The notes: generated from the letters alone by a model not told the origin. A stretch of 64,000 bases of DNA from Marchantia polymorpha subsp. ruderalis (GCA_037833965.1 AP031356.1:27380501-27444500), one strand, 5' to 3'. Shown: positions 38,942-51,278, counted from the first letter of the stretch. Made by a program: numbers and translations.

Positions 38942-41900
38942 ATGGCGGGCCTCTGTAGCGCAGCCGGTCTCGGTGCAGCTCGGACCTGCGCCCCCGCACG
39001 CCTGCAGCAGCAGCAGCAGCAGCGCAATGGGCCGCATTTGGGCAGCGATTTCTTCCCATCTCCCATCTCCTTCGCGCGCTCGTCGGCGTTGTCGAGGAAG
39101 ATAGTTCGTCGACAATTTGTGCGGAGCGAGCAGGGAATTCAATTCTCGCTCGGTCGGTATGGAGGCAAGTCGGGGAGCGATGGTTCCATCTGCGCAGGGC
39201 TGCGGTTGTGGTCTGTGGGGGAATGCCGCGCGGTGCCGAAGAATGCGAAGGAGTTCGACGACTACATCGACCCTGCGAACGCGGAGCCCTTGGAGGTGGA
39301 GGATGACGAGGAGGGGATTTCGAAATTCGAGAAGGTCGCGCAAGAGGCCGAGCGAGTTCGCAAGCTGCAGGAGGAAGAGTACACGAGGATGAAGCCCATT
39401 TTTCTGAAAGCTATAGGAATTGATCCCGAGGATTATAAGAGCGCGCAGGACCTTCAGGAGGAGGAAGAGGAAGAGGAACTGGCTCCTGAGGTGACCGGAG
39501 CCGGTGAGGATGACTTTTACAACGTCGTCAATCGAGCCGTCGCTTCCAAGAGGAAGCCGAAGCCATTAAACCTCAAGTCTGCTGCGGCGCGCAGTTTCCT
39601 CGACAGGGACGACGATGCATTGGATATCGTGAACGACATTGGCAAAGTCGTTTCTGAAGAAAGTGAAAGCGAACTGGAAGAAGAAGAAGAAGACATCGTA
39701 GGAATCGACGACGAAGAGGAGGACGAGGAAGACGATGAGGAGGAGGAGGAGGAGAGTATTGAGTTGGGTGATTTCGCGGACGAATTAGATGAGCTCGGGC
39801 TGGACGATTTTGACGAATTTGATTCTGATCTTCTGGATGATGAATTCAAACCACCGGTGTACAAAATGACTCTGGCTGAGCTTTTAGACGAGGCAAAAGT
39901 TACTCCGTTGTCTGTAGAAGGAGATTTGGACGTGGAAATTACTGGCATCCAGCACGATTCGAGAGAGATCAGTACAGGGGACATGTTCGTGTGCTGCATT
40001 GGTCACTCTTCAGATGGCCACCTTTACTCGTCCGAGGCAGTCGAGAGGGGTGCATCGGTGCTCGTTGTGAGCAAGGAAGTCACTCTGAACAAGAGTGTCA
40101 GGGCTTTGGTTATCGTTGAGGACACCAACTCCATTCTATCCGCGCTTGCAGGGGCTTTCTATGGACACCCCTCTCAAAAGTTGTCCGTGATCGGGTTGAC
40201 TGGAACCAACGGGAAAACCACAACCTCATATCTTATCCGAAGCATGTACGAAGCTATGGGCCTCACTACTGGTCTGCTCGGGACTATTGCTTACTACATC
40301 AACAACAGGACGAAGCTGGACGCACCCAACACGACTCCAGATGCCGTCTATCTCCAGCAGCTGATGGCAAAAATGGTTAGTAGCGGTACAGAAGCCTGTG
40401 TCATGGAGGTTTCGTCACACGCATTGACTCTGGACAGGTGCAAGGAGGTGGACTTCGATGTTGCTGTGTTCACGAATTTGACCAGGGATCATATGGACTT
40501 TCACAAGGACGAAGAGGAGTACAGGGCCGCAAAGGGCAGGCTTTTTGCTAAAATGGTCGACCCTGAGAAACACAGGAAGGTTGTAAATATTGATGACCCA
40601 AATTCTTCTTATTTCGTGGCTCAAGGTAACCCTGCGGTTCCAGTGGTGACTTTTGGACTGGAGAATACAGACGCCGATGTGTATCCTCTGGAGGTTCAGC
40701 TTTCTCTATTCGAGACTGAGTTGTTGGTCAGAACACCCAAGGGCAATGTGGAGATTTCCTCAGGTCTTCTCGGGAGGCATAATGTGTACAACATTCTGGC
40801 TGCCGTTGCTGTCGGAGTTGCGGTTGAGGCCCCGCTAGAACATATCGTGAGGGGAATAGAGGAGGTGGATGCCGTTCCCGGTCGGTGTGAACTCATAGAC
40901 GAGGAACAAGCTTTTGCAGTTATTGTAGATTATGCACATACACCCGATGCGCTTTCCAGGTTACTGGACACTGTAAGAGAGTGCGGAGCCAGGCGGATCA
41001 TTACAGGTAATGGACACGTTTAGAGCCTTTCAATTTACGCCAACATTAATTCTGCGCAGTTACATTCCCAATCTGTATCTGCTGGTCTTCAAGTTTCAAT
41101 CCAGCCTATGCCTTGTTATTATATTTCTGATTTTAGATGATTTCTCTTTGGCTTGTACTCTCCCTTGTCTCTCTCAGCATTTTATTTATGTCAGAAAGTG
41201 GATTGCAGTGGTTGGTTGTGGAGGTGACAGGGACAAAGGGAAGCGTCCCATAATGGCAAAGATAGCCACTGATAAAAGCGACGTGTGCATCTTCACTGCG
41301 GACAATCCTAGATCCGAGGATCCTCGTGAGTGATCACTGACAGTACCTTTCAGAAGACGTTGGCCACTATGATTTTGCCCGATTTTTCTCTACGCTGATC
41401 ATTATCTTTCAATTGGTCTGTTCGGTTTACTGTAGCCTGTTACTTCTCTTCCTTTCCTTGTCGACAATGCCTTTCTCTTCTTCGACTTTTCTTCAGAATC
41501 CGCCGCCCGGTGTAGAAACACTTGGTATCCTCTGACGAAGCAGCTGAGTCTACTTTAGGGGAACATGATTCTTCCCGTTCAAATGTTGTTGATGGTCACT
41601 GCAAGACTTTCTCTCGTCAGACCAGTTCCTCGATACTGCACATTTAGTTCTACCAGCACTGTCAGTACGATAGCTGGTCTTCTCGCTGCCTTCCATATTC
41701 CACAAATCATCTGCTCCTTGGCTTCTTTCACTTGAGCATTCCTTTCTTTTTCTTTCACTCACTTTTCAGTTCATGCATGAAGGTCTCACTTTCTCTGTCA
41801 TCTTCGTCATGTTTCCTTGCCATCTAGCATCAATCATTGGCGCCCTTTTAGACGTACCACCTAGATATGAGCTGCGTCGGTCCATTGCACGCTAAACCCC

Positions 41901-42973
41901 CAAAGTTCATCATTGTCTATCTTATCTGTATACTTTGACTGCAAGCTGAACCACAGAAAGTTTTGTTCTACTTTCAGGTTTTGATGGATTCGTTCTGATT
42001 CCTACATATCTGCTGGACTGCAGTGGATATTTTGGATGATATGTTGGCAGGAGTAGGTTGGTCCATGGAGGAGTACCTGAAGTGGGGAGAAAGTGATTAT
42101 TATCCTCCTCTCCCGAATGGAAATAGGTTATTCGTGTATGACATCCGAACGATTGCCGTGCGTGCTGGTGTTGCAATGGGAGAAGAAGGTGATGCAGTGG
42201 TAAGTTCAAATTCAAGCCATTAAGATATTTTCCTCCGGAGATTATCAGACTGTAGGAACACGCATCGTCGAAGAACGTCTCTTACACCTTCGGCACGCAA
42301 AGTCCAGAATGTTAGTATCCAGGATGAAAGAAACCTGGCTATTACATTTGAAGACGAGGTTGGAGCCTCAGCACTGCGGGATGCGTAGTCATCACGTCGT
42401 AGGGAAGTTCAAGATAGTGGAGAGTAACTTCTTGCTGTTTTGCATCCAGGTCATTGCCGGTAAAGGACATGAAACATACCAAATTATTGGAACAGAGAAA
42501 GAGTACTTCGATGACCGAGAAGAGTGTCGCGAAGCCTTGCAACACATGGATGCTCTTCATGCTGCTGGTGTAGATACTAGTGAATTCCCATGGAGGTAAG
42601 TAACTCACTCAGGACCTTCTAATGTCCTCGATCGAGTAGATGCTTTGCATGCCAGATGAGATTTGGATTAAATCAAGTCCGCCCAAAGAGGTTATCTTAG
42701 GTTCTCATTCCGGGCAACTTGCATGTCCTTTTATGTTACATTGTTGTAGCTGTGGAGGAGCAAACTGTGTTTTGATGTACATGATGTCTGAGATTCTTCA
42801 GGTCAGACAGATGAAAGTACTTCTCTCCATGCTGGTAGTTGTTTTGCATGCTATTGCTGTATCAACAGGTTACACCCTTGTCATGGATGTCACGTACATG
42901 CCGCCTGAGACTCAAACTGTTCAGAGTGTTAAACTGATGTGATGATTCTGACAGGGTACTGGAGAGCACTTGA
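38942..42973 (+). CDS. MurE: Plastid UDP-MurNAc-tripeptide ligase MurE
   Basis: Five exons: 38942-41006, 41209-41325, 42024-42199, 42450-42595 and a 19-nt last exon 42955-42973, encoding 840 residues. Bacterial MurE adds the third amino acid to the peptidoglycan precursor. In mosses MurE is plastid-located and needed for chloroplast division; in flowering plants it is a subunit (PAP11) of the plastid-encoded RNA polymerase. The start [19 protein letters not shown] gives a transit-peptide-like N-terminus. A long acidic tract at about residues 237-303 precedes the catalytic core. Visible are the P-loop TGTNGKTT (420-427), EVSSHAL, the AAKGR lysine that is carbamylated in the family (about 531), and DNPR (720-723), the meso-diaminopimelate specificity motif. 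The end TSEFPWR matches plant MurE. The last exon (VLEST, stop) is inferred from phase and length only. Confidence 0.93.
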
Positions 42974-44678
42974 GCATGTCACGGAAAGAATTCGAACATA
43001 GTACCTCTGAGAAGACAGGTGGACTCGCATCGTGGAATGGCAATTCTGAATATCCCCACTCAAGGGAAGTTTGTAGAGGATCGTCGCTGACTCTTCTACT
43101 TCCAAGCGACGGTCTTCCCATCTGTCTGACGAGCTTTGCGAAGCACTGGCTGCTGGGCCAAAGCTCTACGGTTCCGCTTGTCATCGGTATAGTTGGCGGG
43201 ACCTTGCATGAATTGAATCAGTCAAATTGCTTACAGACAGATTGGTTTCTACCGAGATGCTGTGTAGGCTGCCCTTTGTGCAGTTTGTATGAAGGGGCTA
43301 TTTTTTTGTACTCGTAGTTTTTCAAGGCGACTTGTGCTGCTGAGTCAATCAGAAGAGTTATACAGTTATACGGTCACAGGGGTGTGAAATCAGGATTAAA
43401 GCTAAAGTCTAGGTCTCATTATCAATTAGGACTCCCAAGGCTTGGTATCAATGTACGCACCGAGAGGTAGCATTTCTTCATTTCTTCATGGAGCAGGAAC
43501 CGGAAGACATATGTACACTGTATTTCAGAGGTTCAACTCCAAGATATTGGTTTCAAGCCCTCGGAGTTTGTCTTTACATGATCAAGAATTCGAAGTCCAT
43601 TATCTTTCCCGACAAGGCGCGTGACTGATTAATCTCTTGTAATGGATTTGTCTGCATGGCCATGTGATCGATAAGAAATATAGTTGTATTTTTTTTTGTC
43701 GGGACTAAGAAGATTCACAATGTGTTGTAACATCTACTTGTGTTGGCTATGAGAGGTTTTTTTCGTGAATGTGTAACTTCACTCATGGAGATGGATTTAC
43801 AGGAGGCAATGATGCAGTATAGAGTTCATATCATGGCATCAGCAGAAAGGAAAGGCGAAGAATTTTTGCATTGATTGATTTTATTTCCTGGGTCTTTATC
43901 AATTGCATTGCATCATCTTTTGTGCACTTTTAATTATACCGAAGATTTATTCAGTGGGTGAAAGGTAAAGCTCTGAATTTTGCCATTACAGTGTGTTCTG
44001 CTTATCTTTTCGAAAGTATTATTATTGATAATGCCTTTTCTCTAAATTAGTGGTGATTAGAGTTTGCCACAGTAAAATATCTAGGATTTGGATACTTAGT
44101 GTTGTCTAGGCATCTGTTACAATTATTCTGCATCGATTGCAGAATGTGACAATTGTTGAGTGTACAATGTGTACACATACGATTTATTTTCAATTTACTG
44201 AGTGAATTTGGGGTATATTTGTTGGGGTATGTTTTTTACATTGTGACGTTTAATGAGGTTAAATATTATTATTTTTTACATGTGCAGTGTTGATGGAATC
44301 GATTATGTAAATTTCCAATTTTTCATACTCCATTTGAGTAGTGTACTTGTGAGTCAGATTTTGAAAAGTATAGTTAGGAAAACAGTTCACAAATAAGTTT
44401 TTTGTAACAAGAAAATTATTCTATTTCGATTGGAGTTGATACAGACCAAATGGAATTGGAAATATTGTACATGTATTGTACATTGCATTCGCTTCACCTT
44501 TAATTTGCCCGGGTGGAAGGGTTGCTTCTGGCTATCTTAACATCGTCGACTTCTAATCTTAGCTAGGTAGTTTAACAACTAGTTTTCACTGATCGATCAA
44601 ATTATGTTGTAAATCTAGATTTCTAAGTCCCAGCTTCTAGTGGCGACGATGCGGCAGGCGGATATTGTGTCGACAAAT
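42974..44678. other. 3' flank of MurE and first ELIP (convergent), no gene recognised
   Basis: MurE and the first ELIP copy converge here, so the stretch should carry their 3' untranslated regions. It becomes AT-rich after 43.6 kb. No frame longer than about 115 codons and no recognisable family are present. Confidence 0.55.
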
Positions 44679-45860
44679 TTAGTGGTGAAGAAATCCGAAG
44701 ACTGGTCCGTGGAACAACAGCTGCTCGGTGACGATCATCGAAAAGAACCCAATCATTGCTGCTCGTCCATTCCACCTCTCGGCCTTGGCGTTGAAGGGGC
44801 CAAATGCTCTGCCGCGACAACCGTCAAACGATCAGCATCATTAAAAGTGTATCGACCAATTCGCATGAATTTATCTAACTCTATATATATACAGACAAAT
44901 CAACTAGCCTATCGCAGTGATGTTGAAAGTAGGAGTCATACCTGCTATCTGGAGACTCGTTCCACCCGAAAATAGGCACAAAGGATGCTCCGATGAAAAT
45001 TGGAGCAACCGCCAGAAACCATAATAAACCGGTGCTGTTCACAACCTGTACGACAGATGCAAAAATGAGTATAATAGAAATGTTTGTGTGAGTGTTCAAT
45101 CTCACAGGCGACATTATCTCTCCGATTCCTACTCTGAAATGTCTAGAAGACACAGAAGTGACTTTTGAATGGCTCTTCTAGAGGAACTGATTGATCGATC
45201 AATGAGGCTGCGTAATAAACGATAAAACAACAATGATGCAGCCACGAGGTCTAGAAGGAAGCGAGGGTTGGGAATCAAATGTGATCTGACCTGTTGGACG
45301 ATGCTCTGGCCAGTCATGACCTCCGCAGCGAAAGCCCACGTAATACCGAGCATGGCTAGCCTTCCGTTGATGGTCTCGGGTGCAGGTCCGTCGAACTTCA
45401 TCACACTAACGAAGTCCGTGTTGCCAAGTTCCGGTCGGCGCTCGCTCTCAGGGCGAGCGAATTTGCCCGCAGCCGTGTTGTCGAACACGCGCAGAGGCTC
45501 CTCCTGCTCATTCTTCTTCACTTGCTCTTCGGTGATCTCCACCTTCGTGCCAGGCTGCGGCAATGCGCATCAAAACCACGTTAGCTGGATCAGATCAGAT
45601 CAATCAACTCCATACATACGATCGAGCTGCAGGAACTGAAGCAGTTGGACACCAGAGCCACTTACGAGGGGCACATTTTGTTGCTCCTGCTGTCGGGAGG
45701 CACGGACGCTCAGCCTTCCCACGGATCTGAATTGTCTCCTTACGCTCAGTTGAGGCCCGAGCCCATGCACATTCAGCTGGTTGCCGATCTTCCCGGTACC
45801 ACGCAAACTCGCAGCGGTGACGCTGGGAACATTGCAGATGACGGCTGACAGTGATGCCAT
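44679..45860 (-). CDS. ELIP: Early light-induced protein, copy A
   Basis: Four exons: 45666-45860, 45291-45554, 44942-45045 and 44679-44808, encoding 230 residues with phases 0, 0 and 2. ELIPs are three-helix thylakoid proteins of the light-harvesting superfamily that accumulate under high light and desiccation, bind pigments and limit photo-oxidative damage. The start MASLSAVICNVPS gives a plastid transit peptide, with likely cleavage near VRAS. Helix I carries the pigment-binding signature ETINGRLAMLG (125-135). Helix II is the segment LLWFLAVAPIFIGASFVPIF (about 160-179). Helix III carries AERWNGRAAMIGF (197-209). The C-terminus is HGPVFGFLHH. Exon 2 differs from copies B and C at only a handful of residues. 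Putative ACGT-core and TATA-like boxes lie upstream. Confidence 0.95.
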
Positions 45861-46062
45861 ATCTCCTACCGAGAATATATCACACCTCACTGAAGCTTGA
45901 AAGTGCTATCGGATCAGCAACGTGGTGCGGTGGCTATGTACAGCAGCTATTCACAGAATACGAAGACTATTGAGAAATTTGTAGGAGGGTTGAAGTCTAC
46001 TGCAGCAGAAGTATGACGTGAAAGATTGAACGAGGCTTGATGAGATCCAGATCTCGTCGGCG

Positions 46063-46071
46063 GTTTAAGTA
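46063..46071 (-). promoter_or_regulatory. TATA-like box TACTTAAAC, ELIP A
   Basis: On the minus strand this reads TACTTAAAC, about 200 bp before the start codon. The identical 9-mer precedes ELIP D at 55736-55744, which argues for a conserved core promoter box. Confidence 0.45.
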
Positions 46072-46134
46072 CTGGCAAGGGTTTGAGAAGGGAGACGACA
46101 GGTGCCGGAGTTGCAGAAGGGCTGCGGTGGCCAT

Positions 46135-46141
46135 GCCACGT
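46135..46141 (-). promoter_or_regulatory. ABRE-type ACGTGGC, ELIP A
   Basis: The minus strand reads ACGTGGC, the canonical ABA-responsive bZIP core, about 65 bp upstream of the TATA-like box. Function is inferred from motif and spacing. Confidence 0.45.
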
Positions 46142-47849
46142 CGGGGTCCACATGTCGCGCACGCTATGCTGAGAGAACGAGTGGGCTTCGCAGTTCTCGT
46201 ACCGATACGTGCCGCCGACTCCGCACGCTCCATCGATTTGTGGCCCTTCTGTGTCTGAGCTTGGCACTCGCTTGCCGTTCCAAGTCCTCTCTTCGAGCCC
46301 GGTGAGCATCCGAATCCAGACCCAGTGCTAATGAGATTTGCTACGTTACACTTTTGTCGTAGTAAGTGCTGATCTGTAAATCACCATATAGTTTCTTTCA
46401 AATTTCATTTGGTCATCTTCTCTACCGAGCAGAAACTGGTTTCATGAGACTTGAGACCAGTTTTCATGAGAGCTCATTATTTTTTATGAAAGTTCATGGT
46501 ACATCATCGACCTGATAACTTGGACTAAGGCAGCAAGACGAGCATGACGGCTGCCTGGGAATCTTTGTTCGAGATCCGAATCTGAGTATTTCGTCATTGA
46601 GCCGTCTACTTGACATTTTGCTATCACATGTCCAGTCTCCATGTTTCGTCCAGATGTCTCTGTGGTTAATAATATCTCCAGAGGGCACAAGCATGGAGTT
46701 AAGCAAATCTACAATGTAGACAAGCAGATACTGCGGATGTACCTGCTTAGCTACGGGGCTTGCAGGTGGTTTGGAGTCGTGGATGTTATCGTGTTCTAAA
46801 TCGAGTGCGTGGGATGCTTCGGAAGGGACTAACTAATCTGCGAATTTGATTTCTGTCGAAGTACATCGGCACCTCACCTTCTCCCGTTGTTGCTCCCCGA
46901 GTACGACACCGCAAACACGTTGAAAAACTGGCAACTTCCCATAGGAACGCAATGGACGCGGAATCTTCCATGTCAGATGCAACAAGCGTCGGTATGCGTT
47001 GGAATCTGAAGCTGAAGTGAATTTAGATGAACGTCGATGATAATATTCATTTAATGACGATGATATTGATTCAGAAATATACAGATCATAATCACAGTAT
47101 TTTTCTATTTTTCTGTAGAGAAAGTTAGTTAAAATAATTTGTGTCTGCTTACTTTTATTTTAGTGTAAAACTGTTGGTCGGTTTTTATATTTGTTTTCAA
47201 AGTATTTTTGAATGTCAATTTATTAGTTGTTGCCTTTTACGTACGGATTTTAGAAGAGTAAGTTGTGTATATATTCAGCTAGATATATACCGGTAATTTG
47301 TTTATATTTAATTTCTCTTCGATCAGTTTTCGTAATATTTTAAATTTTGATTATGTCGTCAAGATTATCATGATGCAGAACGTTACTTTTTTCGCTTATA
47401 TTTCCCACTCAGAACGGTTTCTGACATAAAAAAACTTTCATGACAATGTTTTCCATTCATTAGGATTCACTGCTGCATTGTACACATTGCCAGATGTACA
47501 TTTTACATAGTAACTCCAAAAATTGGGTACACAGTCCACGACAGAGTTAAGTGAAGTAATTTACGTTTATGTATACATTTTAGATAAAATGCTGCGTCTT
47601 GTACAGAGAAGATAATATTCCTATGAATATGTTACATATTCTACACTTCATTTTTCCTTACACTACAAACCTGAGACATAAGGCGCAACTTTTGAGCACA
47701 GCGTTTTACCGAACTTCAGTTTCTAACTTTACTGTCTCTTCTGAAGTTGTTCCTAGACCCGGGCATACCAATAAATTAAGGAGTAATGCTATCATTTCAA
47801 CTTCCTACGCCTTCCACAGCTTAATTTAGGTGCAAAAATGTCGACAAAT

Positions 47850-49006
47850 TTAATGGTGGAGGAATCCGAAGAGGGGTCCGTGGACCAGCAGCTGCTCGGC
47901 CACTATCAAAGAAAAGAATCCAATCATTGCAGCTCGTCCGTTCCATCGCTCGGCCTTGGCGTTGAAAGGTCCGAACTTCCTGAACAGCACCAATCCAACC
48001 CGTCCACACAAAATGAGATCAAGGTTCATGACAAAGCTGAGACAATTCATCATCAGATGAAAGACAACAGAATGCACAACGACTGAAATCAAGGATAACT
48101 AGAATCAGTAACCGACCATACAGTTGATCCAGCATGCAGGGCCAAGAGAATGTCACCTGCTGTCTGGAGACTCGTTCCACCCAAAGATGGGCACGAACGA
48201 TGCCCAAATGAACACTGGTGCCACTGCCAAAAACCAAAGCAGTCCGGTCCCGTTCACCACCTGCAGAAATGATTGAAGATTCAAAGATTTAAGAGCACAG
48301 CCATGATCAAAACAATCACCCAGTGAAGGCAACTCGCCGGCTTCATTTCGTAATTTGTCCTATGAATTGAATTTCGCTTCGCCTTAGTACAGAAACAGAT
48401 CAGGTACCTGCTGCACGACGCTGTGGCCAGTCATAATCTCGGCGGCGAAAGCCCAGGTGATGCCCAGCATGGCCAGTCGTCCATTGATGGTCTCAGGGGC
48501 AGGGCCATCGAACCTCATCACGCTGACGAAGTCCGTGTTGCCCATCTCCGGGCGACGCTCGCTCTCGGGGCGGGCGAATTTGCCCGCCGCCGTGTTGTCG
48601 AAAACTCTCAGAGGCTCTTCCTGCTCGTTCTTCTTCACTTGCTCCTCCGTGATCTCCACCTTCGTTCCGGCCTGCACCCAAGGACCCCCACCGTCAGTAC
48701 CTACCTCATCGATCTCACGTGACGATGAATCGGCCTCCTTCCAACACTAAGAAGACGATGCAATGGAGCGTGCGTGTGAAATCATAAGCCAGATCATAAG
48801 AGTCGATGACCCACCAGAGGCACATCTTCCTTTCGTTGCTGCTGGGAAGCTCTCACGATGAAGCTGCTGGAATTGCCGGAATGTCGCCTCATGCTCAGCT
48901 GGGGGACGCCCTGTACACCGATCTGGCTACCGATCTTACTGCCACTCTTGAACATGGCAACAGAGGGGCTGACAACACTGCAACCGACAACGCTCGCCAT
49001 TGCCAT
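47850..49006 (-). CDS. ELIP: Early light-induced protein, copy B
   Basis: Four exons: 48815-49006, 48408-48671, 48157-48260 and 47850-47979, encoding 229 residues. Exon sizes after the transit-peptide exon (264, 104, 130) equal those of copies A and D. The start MAMASVVGCSVVSPS is one of two closely spaced in-frame ATGs (49004-49006 and 48998-49000). The helix I (ETINGRLAMLG) and helix III (AERWNGRAAMIGF) signatures are intact, and the protein ends HGPLFGFLHH. The mature part is nearly the same as copies A and C; the N-terminal exon is much more diverged, as expected for transit peptides. It lies head-to-tail with copy A, 2 kb apart. A clear TATA box and an ABRE-type box are upstream. It should be a functional thylakoid ELIP. 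Confidence 0.95.
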
Positions 49007-49152
49007 TTTTCCTGTCGATGTGCTGAGTGAGATGAGTGAATTCCTGCTGAGTCTGTTCTCAAGTGATCTATGTTCTATGTTCGAATATTTGCAGATGTGT
49101 ATCTTTCTCGATATTGAGCTACGTAAGATATGGTTGTGAGGGAAGGACAGTG

Positions 49153-49160
49153 TTTATATA
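49153..49160 (-). promoter_or_regulatory. TATA box, ELIP B
   Basis: The minus strand reads TATATAAA, a consensus TATA box, 147 bp upstream of the start codon. Confidence 0.65.
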
Positions 49161-49214
49161 GCGGCAGGAGTCGAAGACTGAGCAGACATCTGCTTGTCGA
49201 CTCGAGCTCGTCCT

Positions 49215-49221
49215 GCCACGT
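49215..49221 (-). promoter_or_regulatory. ABRE-type ACGTGGC, ELIP B
   Basis: The minus strand reads ACGTGGC about 55 bp upstream of the TATA box, the same arrangement as at ELIP A. Confidence 0.5.
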
Positions 49222-50410
49222 TCCGAGCCACTTGTCGAAGATCGAGTGAATGGAGCTATGGAGGAGTGGTTCAGTCCGAATGGGGCTACAAACGACGTAT
49301 CTCGCATTTCTACCTGAAGGAAATCACGAGATGTAGACATAGACCCTAGATACTAATTGTGGTCATGTCATCGAGACAGGACTGATGTTCTCGACTCCTG
49401 TCTCGCTTCTGTATGGAGTGGAGGGAGATCATGATCTCAGGGCTACTTCTCTGCCATCAGTCCCATTCTCCAGGAGCGAGCGTGAGCCTGTGCATGGCCA
49501 GCCCTCAAATGTACACGGAGTCCATGTCGTTCACCTTGCGAGGTAATTTGTCGTTGGTTACGGTTACTATGGGAGAAAAAAAGAAAGGAACGTAAACCTC
49601 ATGCCCAGGGAAAGGAACTGGATCAAGTTTTACTTTGACGCCCAGGTAATTCTGACGCCATTCTGACGCCATTGCCATCTGTGAGTCTGTGGACTGTCGC
49701 ACAGATATACCGTCAGTTTCATGGAAACTCTTGCTTGGAGCAAAACCTGTGCTGTCATCGAATAATCGCGTCCATTGTGTTGTCTTGCCAGAGCTTCTCC
49801 TGATCATCCCCCAGGGAATACAACTTGCTCCTTCGTTCCGACCTTCGAAACTTGCTTCCTCCTTCCCCTGACGTTCATGCGGTCCGGGAGGTCTAAGAGG
49901 GCCACTGATTTGGGACGAAGCGTTTGTAACGAGAGTCTACTCCAGAGCATCCTTGAACTCATTTTGGGAACTCGTTGTGCTAGAGCACTGCGCTGCAAGG
50001 AGAAGACTCTCTTCGATACCAGGGACGTAAGCTTACATTGAGCTACGTGGACCACTGACAGCTGATCGAGCTGTCCAATGCTGAATGAAATGGTAAATTG
50101 AACCGGACTTTAAATATTGGAAATCGTGTGGGATGACTGGAGAGAGGGGACCACATCGAGGAGCCTCAAGAGGTGGCCTCACTAAGATTTGCTTGGAGTC
50201 AAATTCAAAAAAAGTTCACGATGACTTCACGATGCCCTTCTTCATTTCCTAGTCCCCGCAGACTGCAGATCTCCCAACTCCCATCCGAGTGCGTCACCAC
50301 TGCAAGCCAAAGAAGAGCCATGATCTTCAATGAACTCAAGCCAGGAACTGAGCTTAAAGTTATTTAATGAATTTGGCGTTCTGCTATCAGTAAAAGAGCC
50401 CCTCCTTTTC

Positions 50411-50449
50411 ATCCGGTCATCCCGCTTGAAAGCGGGTTGATGACCGGAT
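50411..50449. repeat. Compound hairpin, 11-bp outer and 6-bp inner stem
   Basis: ATCCGGTCATC pairs perfectly with GATGACCGGAT. Inside it CCCGCT pairs with AGCGGG around a TGAA loop, leaving a TT bulge. It is GC-rich and would be stable as RNA. Confidence 0.9.
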
Positions 50450-51252
50450 CACGCGTAGGAAATGATCATGGACTTTAACTGAGTAGCCACGCAAACCAGG
50501 TAGTCAGGTCAGGTCATCGGCACTCCCACGTGGCCGGCGACCGGATGCCCCGGTTCAGTAACCGGAGCAAGTCCACTGCCCGATGAGGTAGAACGTTTTG
50601 TTCGACACGAAAATAAATTTCTGGCTTTCTTGCTCCCTATGCCCATCAAACTAGATTCGGTTTATTGCAAGGTAGTGCGCACTTTGCGTAATGTTCAAAA
50701 ATTTGGCATCAGGGGCGAGGGCGAATAAGCTGAAGTAAATCTGTGTGTGTGTCCCCAAAAGGTCAGGCATGAGTAACATTTTCTCAATTTCTCTGCAAAG
50801 TTTTTGAGCAAAATTATTTTTAAGGTGTTTAGTCAGTTTTCGAACTGTCGATTGTCTGTCTACCTGAGGCCAACATTTTCTGCACCTAGACCAGACCATA
50901 ACCATCAGCAGCTACCTAACCCCACCCATGATATTCAAATTACGCGAATTCTTGGTTGGATCTTGACAAACCCTGCCCTTCGCATTACTTGTGCCCACTC
51001 ATGGAAAAATAATGTCACCCAAAACCAACCTAAAACCCATGGGCATGGGTGCGTTTGGGCATGGGCATCCAATGTTGGACTCTGTTGTCTACCAACCTTT
51101 TTTTTTTAAGTTGTAAATGGTAATAGACCAAGCCCGGGGGACCCAAAGGGTCAAAAGGCTCAAGTTTAGAGTTAATATTGTTTTGTTAGTTTTAGTAAAT
51201 GTTGGCGGACGCCTGTTTGTTGGTTGATCATTCAGTATACTCCTCTTTACGC

Positions 51253-51278
51253 AGTGCATATTCAGTAAAATATGCACT
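51253..51278. repeat. Perfect 10-bp inverted repeat
   Basis: AGTGCATATT, six bases, then the exact reverse complement. Confidence 0.85.

Larger units (their letters stand above)
45861..47849. other. Intergenic between ELIP A and B, includes ELIP A promoter
   Basis: The first 300-400 bp form the ELIP A promoter (minus strand), with the boxes listed separately. From about 47.0 kb the DNA is strongly AT-rich. No other gene was recognised. Confidence 0.55.

Noticed and set aside
38417..39343. 308-codon minus-strand frame opposite MurE
   Set aside because: It is antisense to the well-supported MurE exon 1 and to GC-rich promoter DNA. Its Arg/Pro-rich composition is typical of antisense GC-rich sequence.
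43525..43560. Box-B-like GGTTCAACTCC as a tRNA or SINE
   Set aside because: The flanks do not form a T-arm stem and no box A lies at the right distance.
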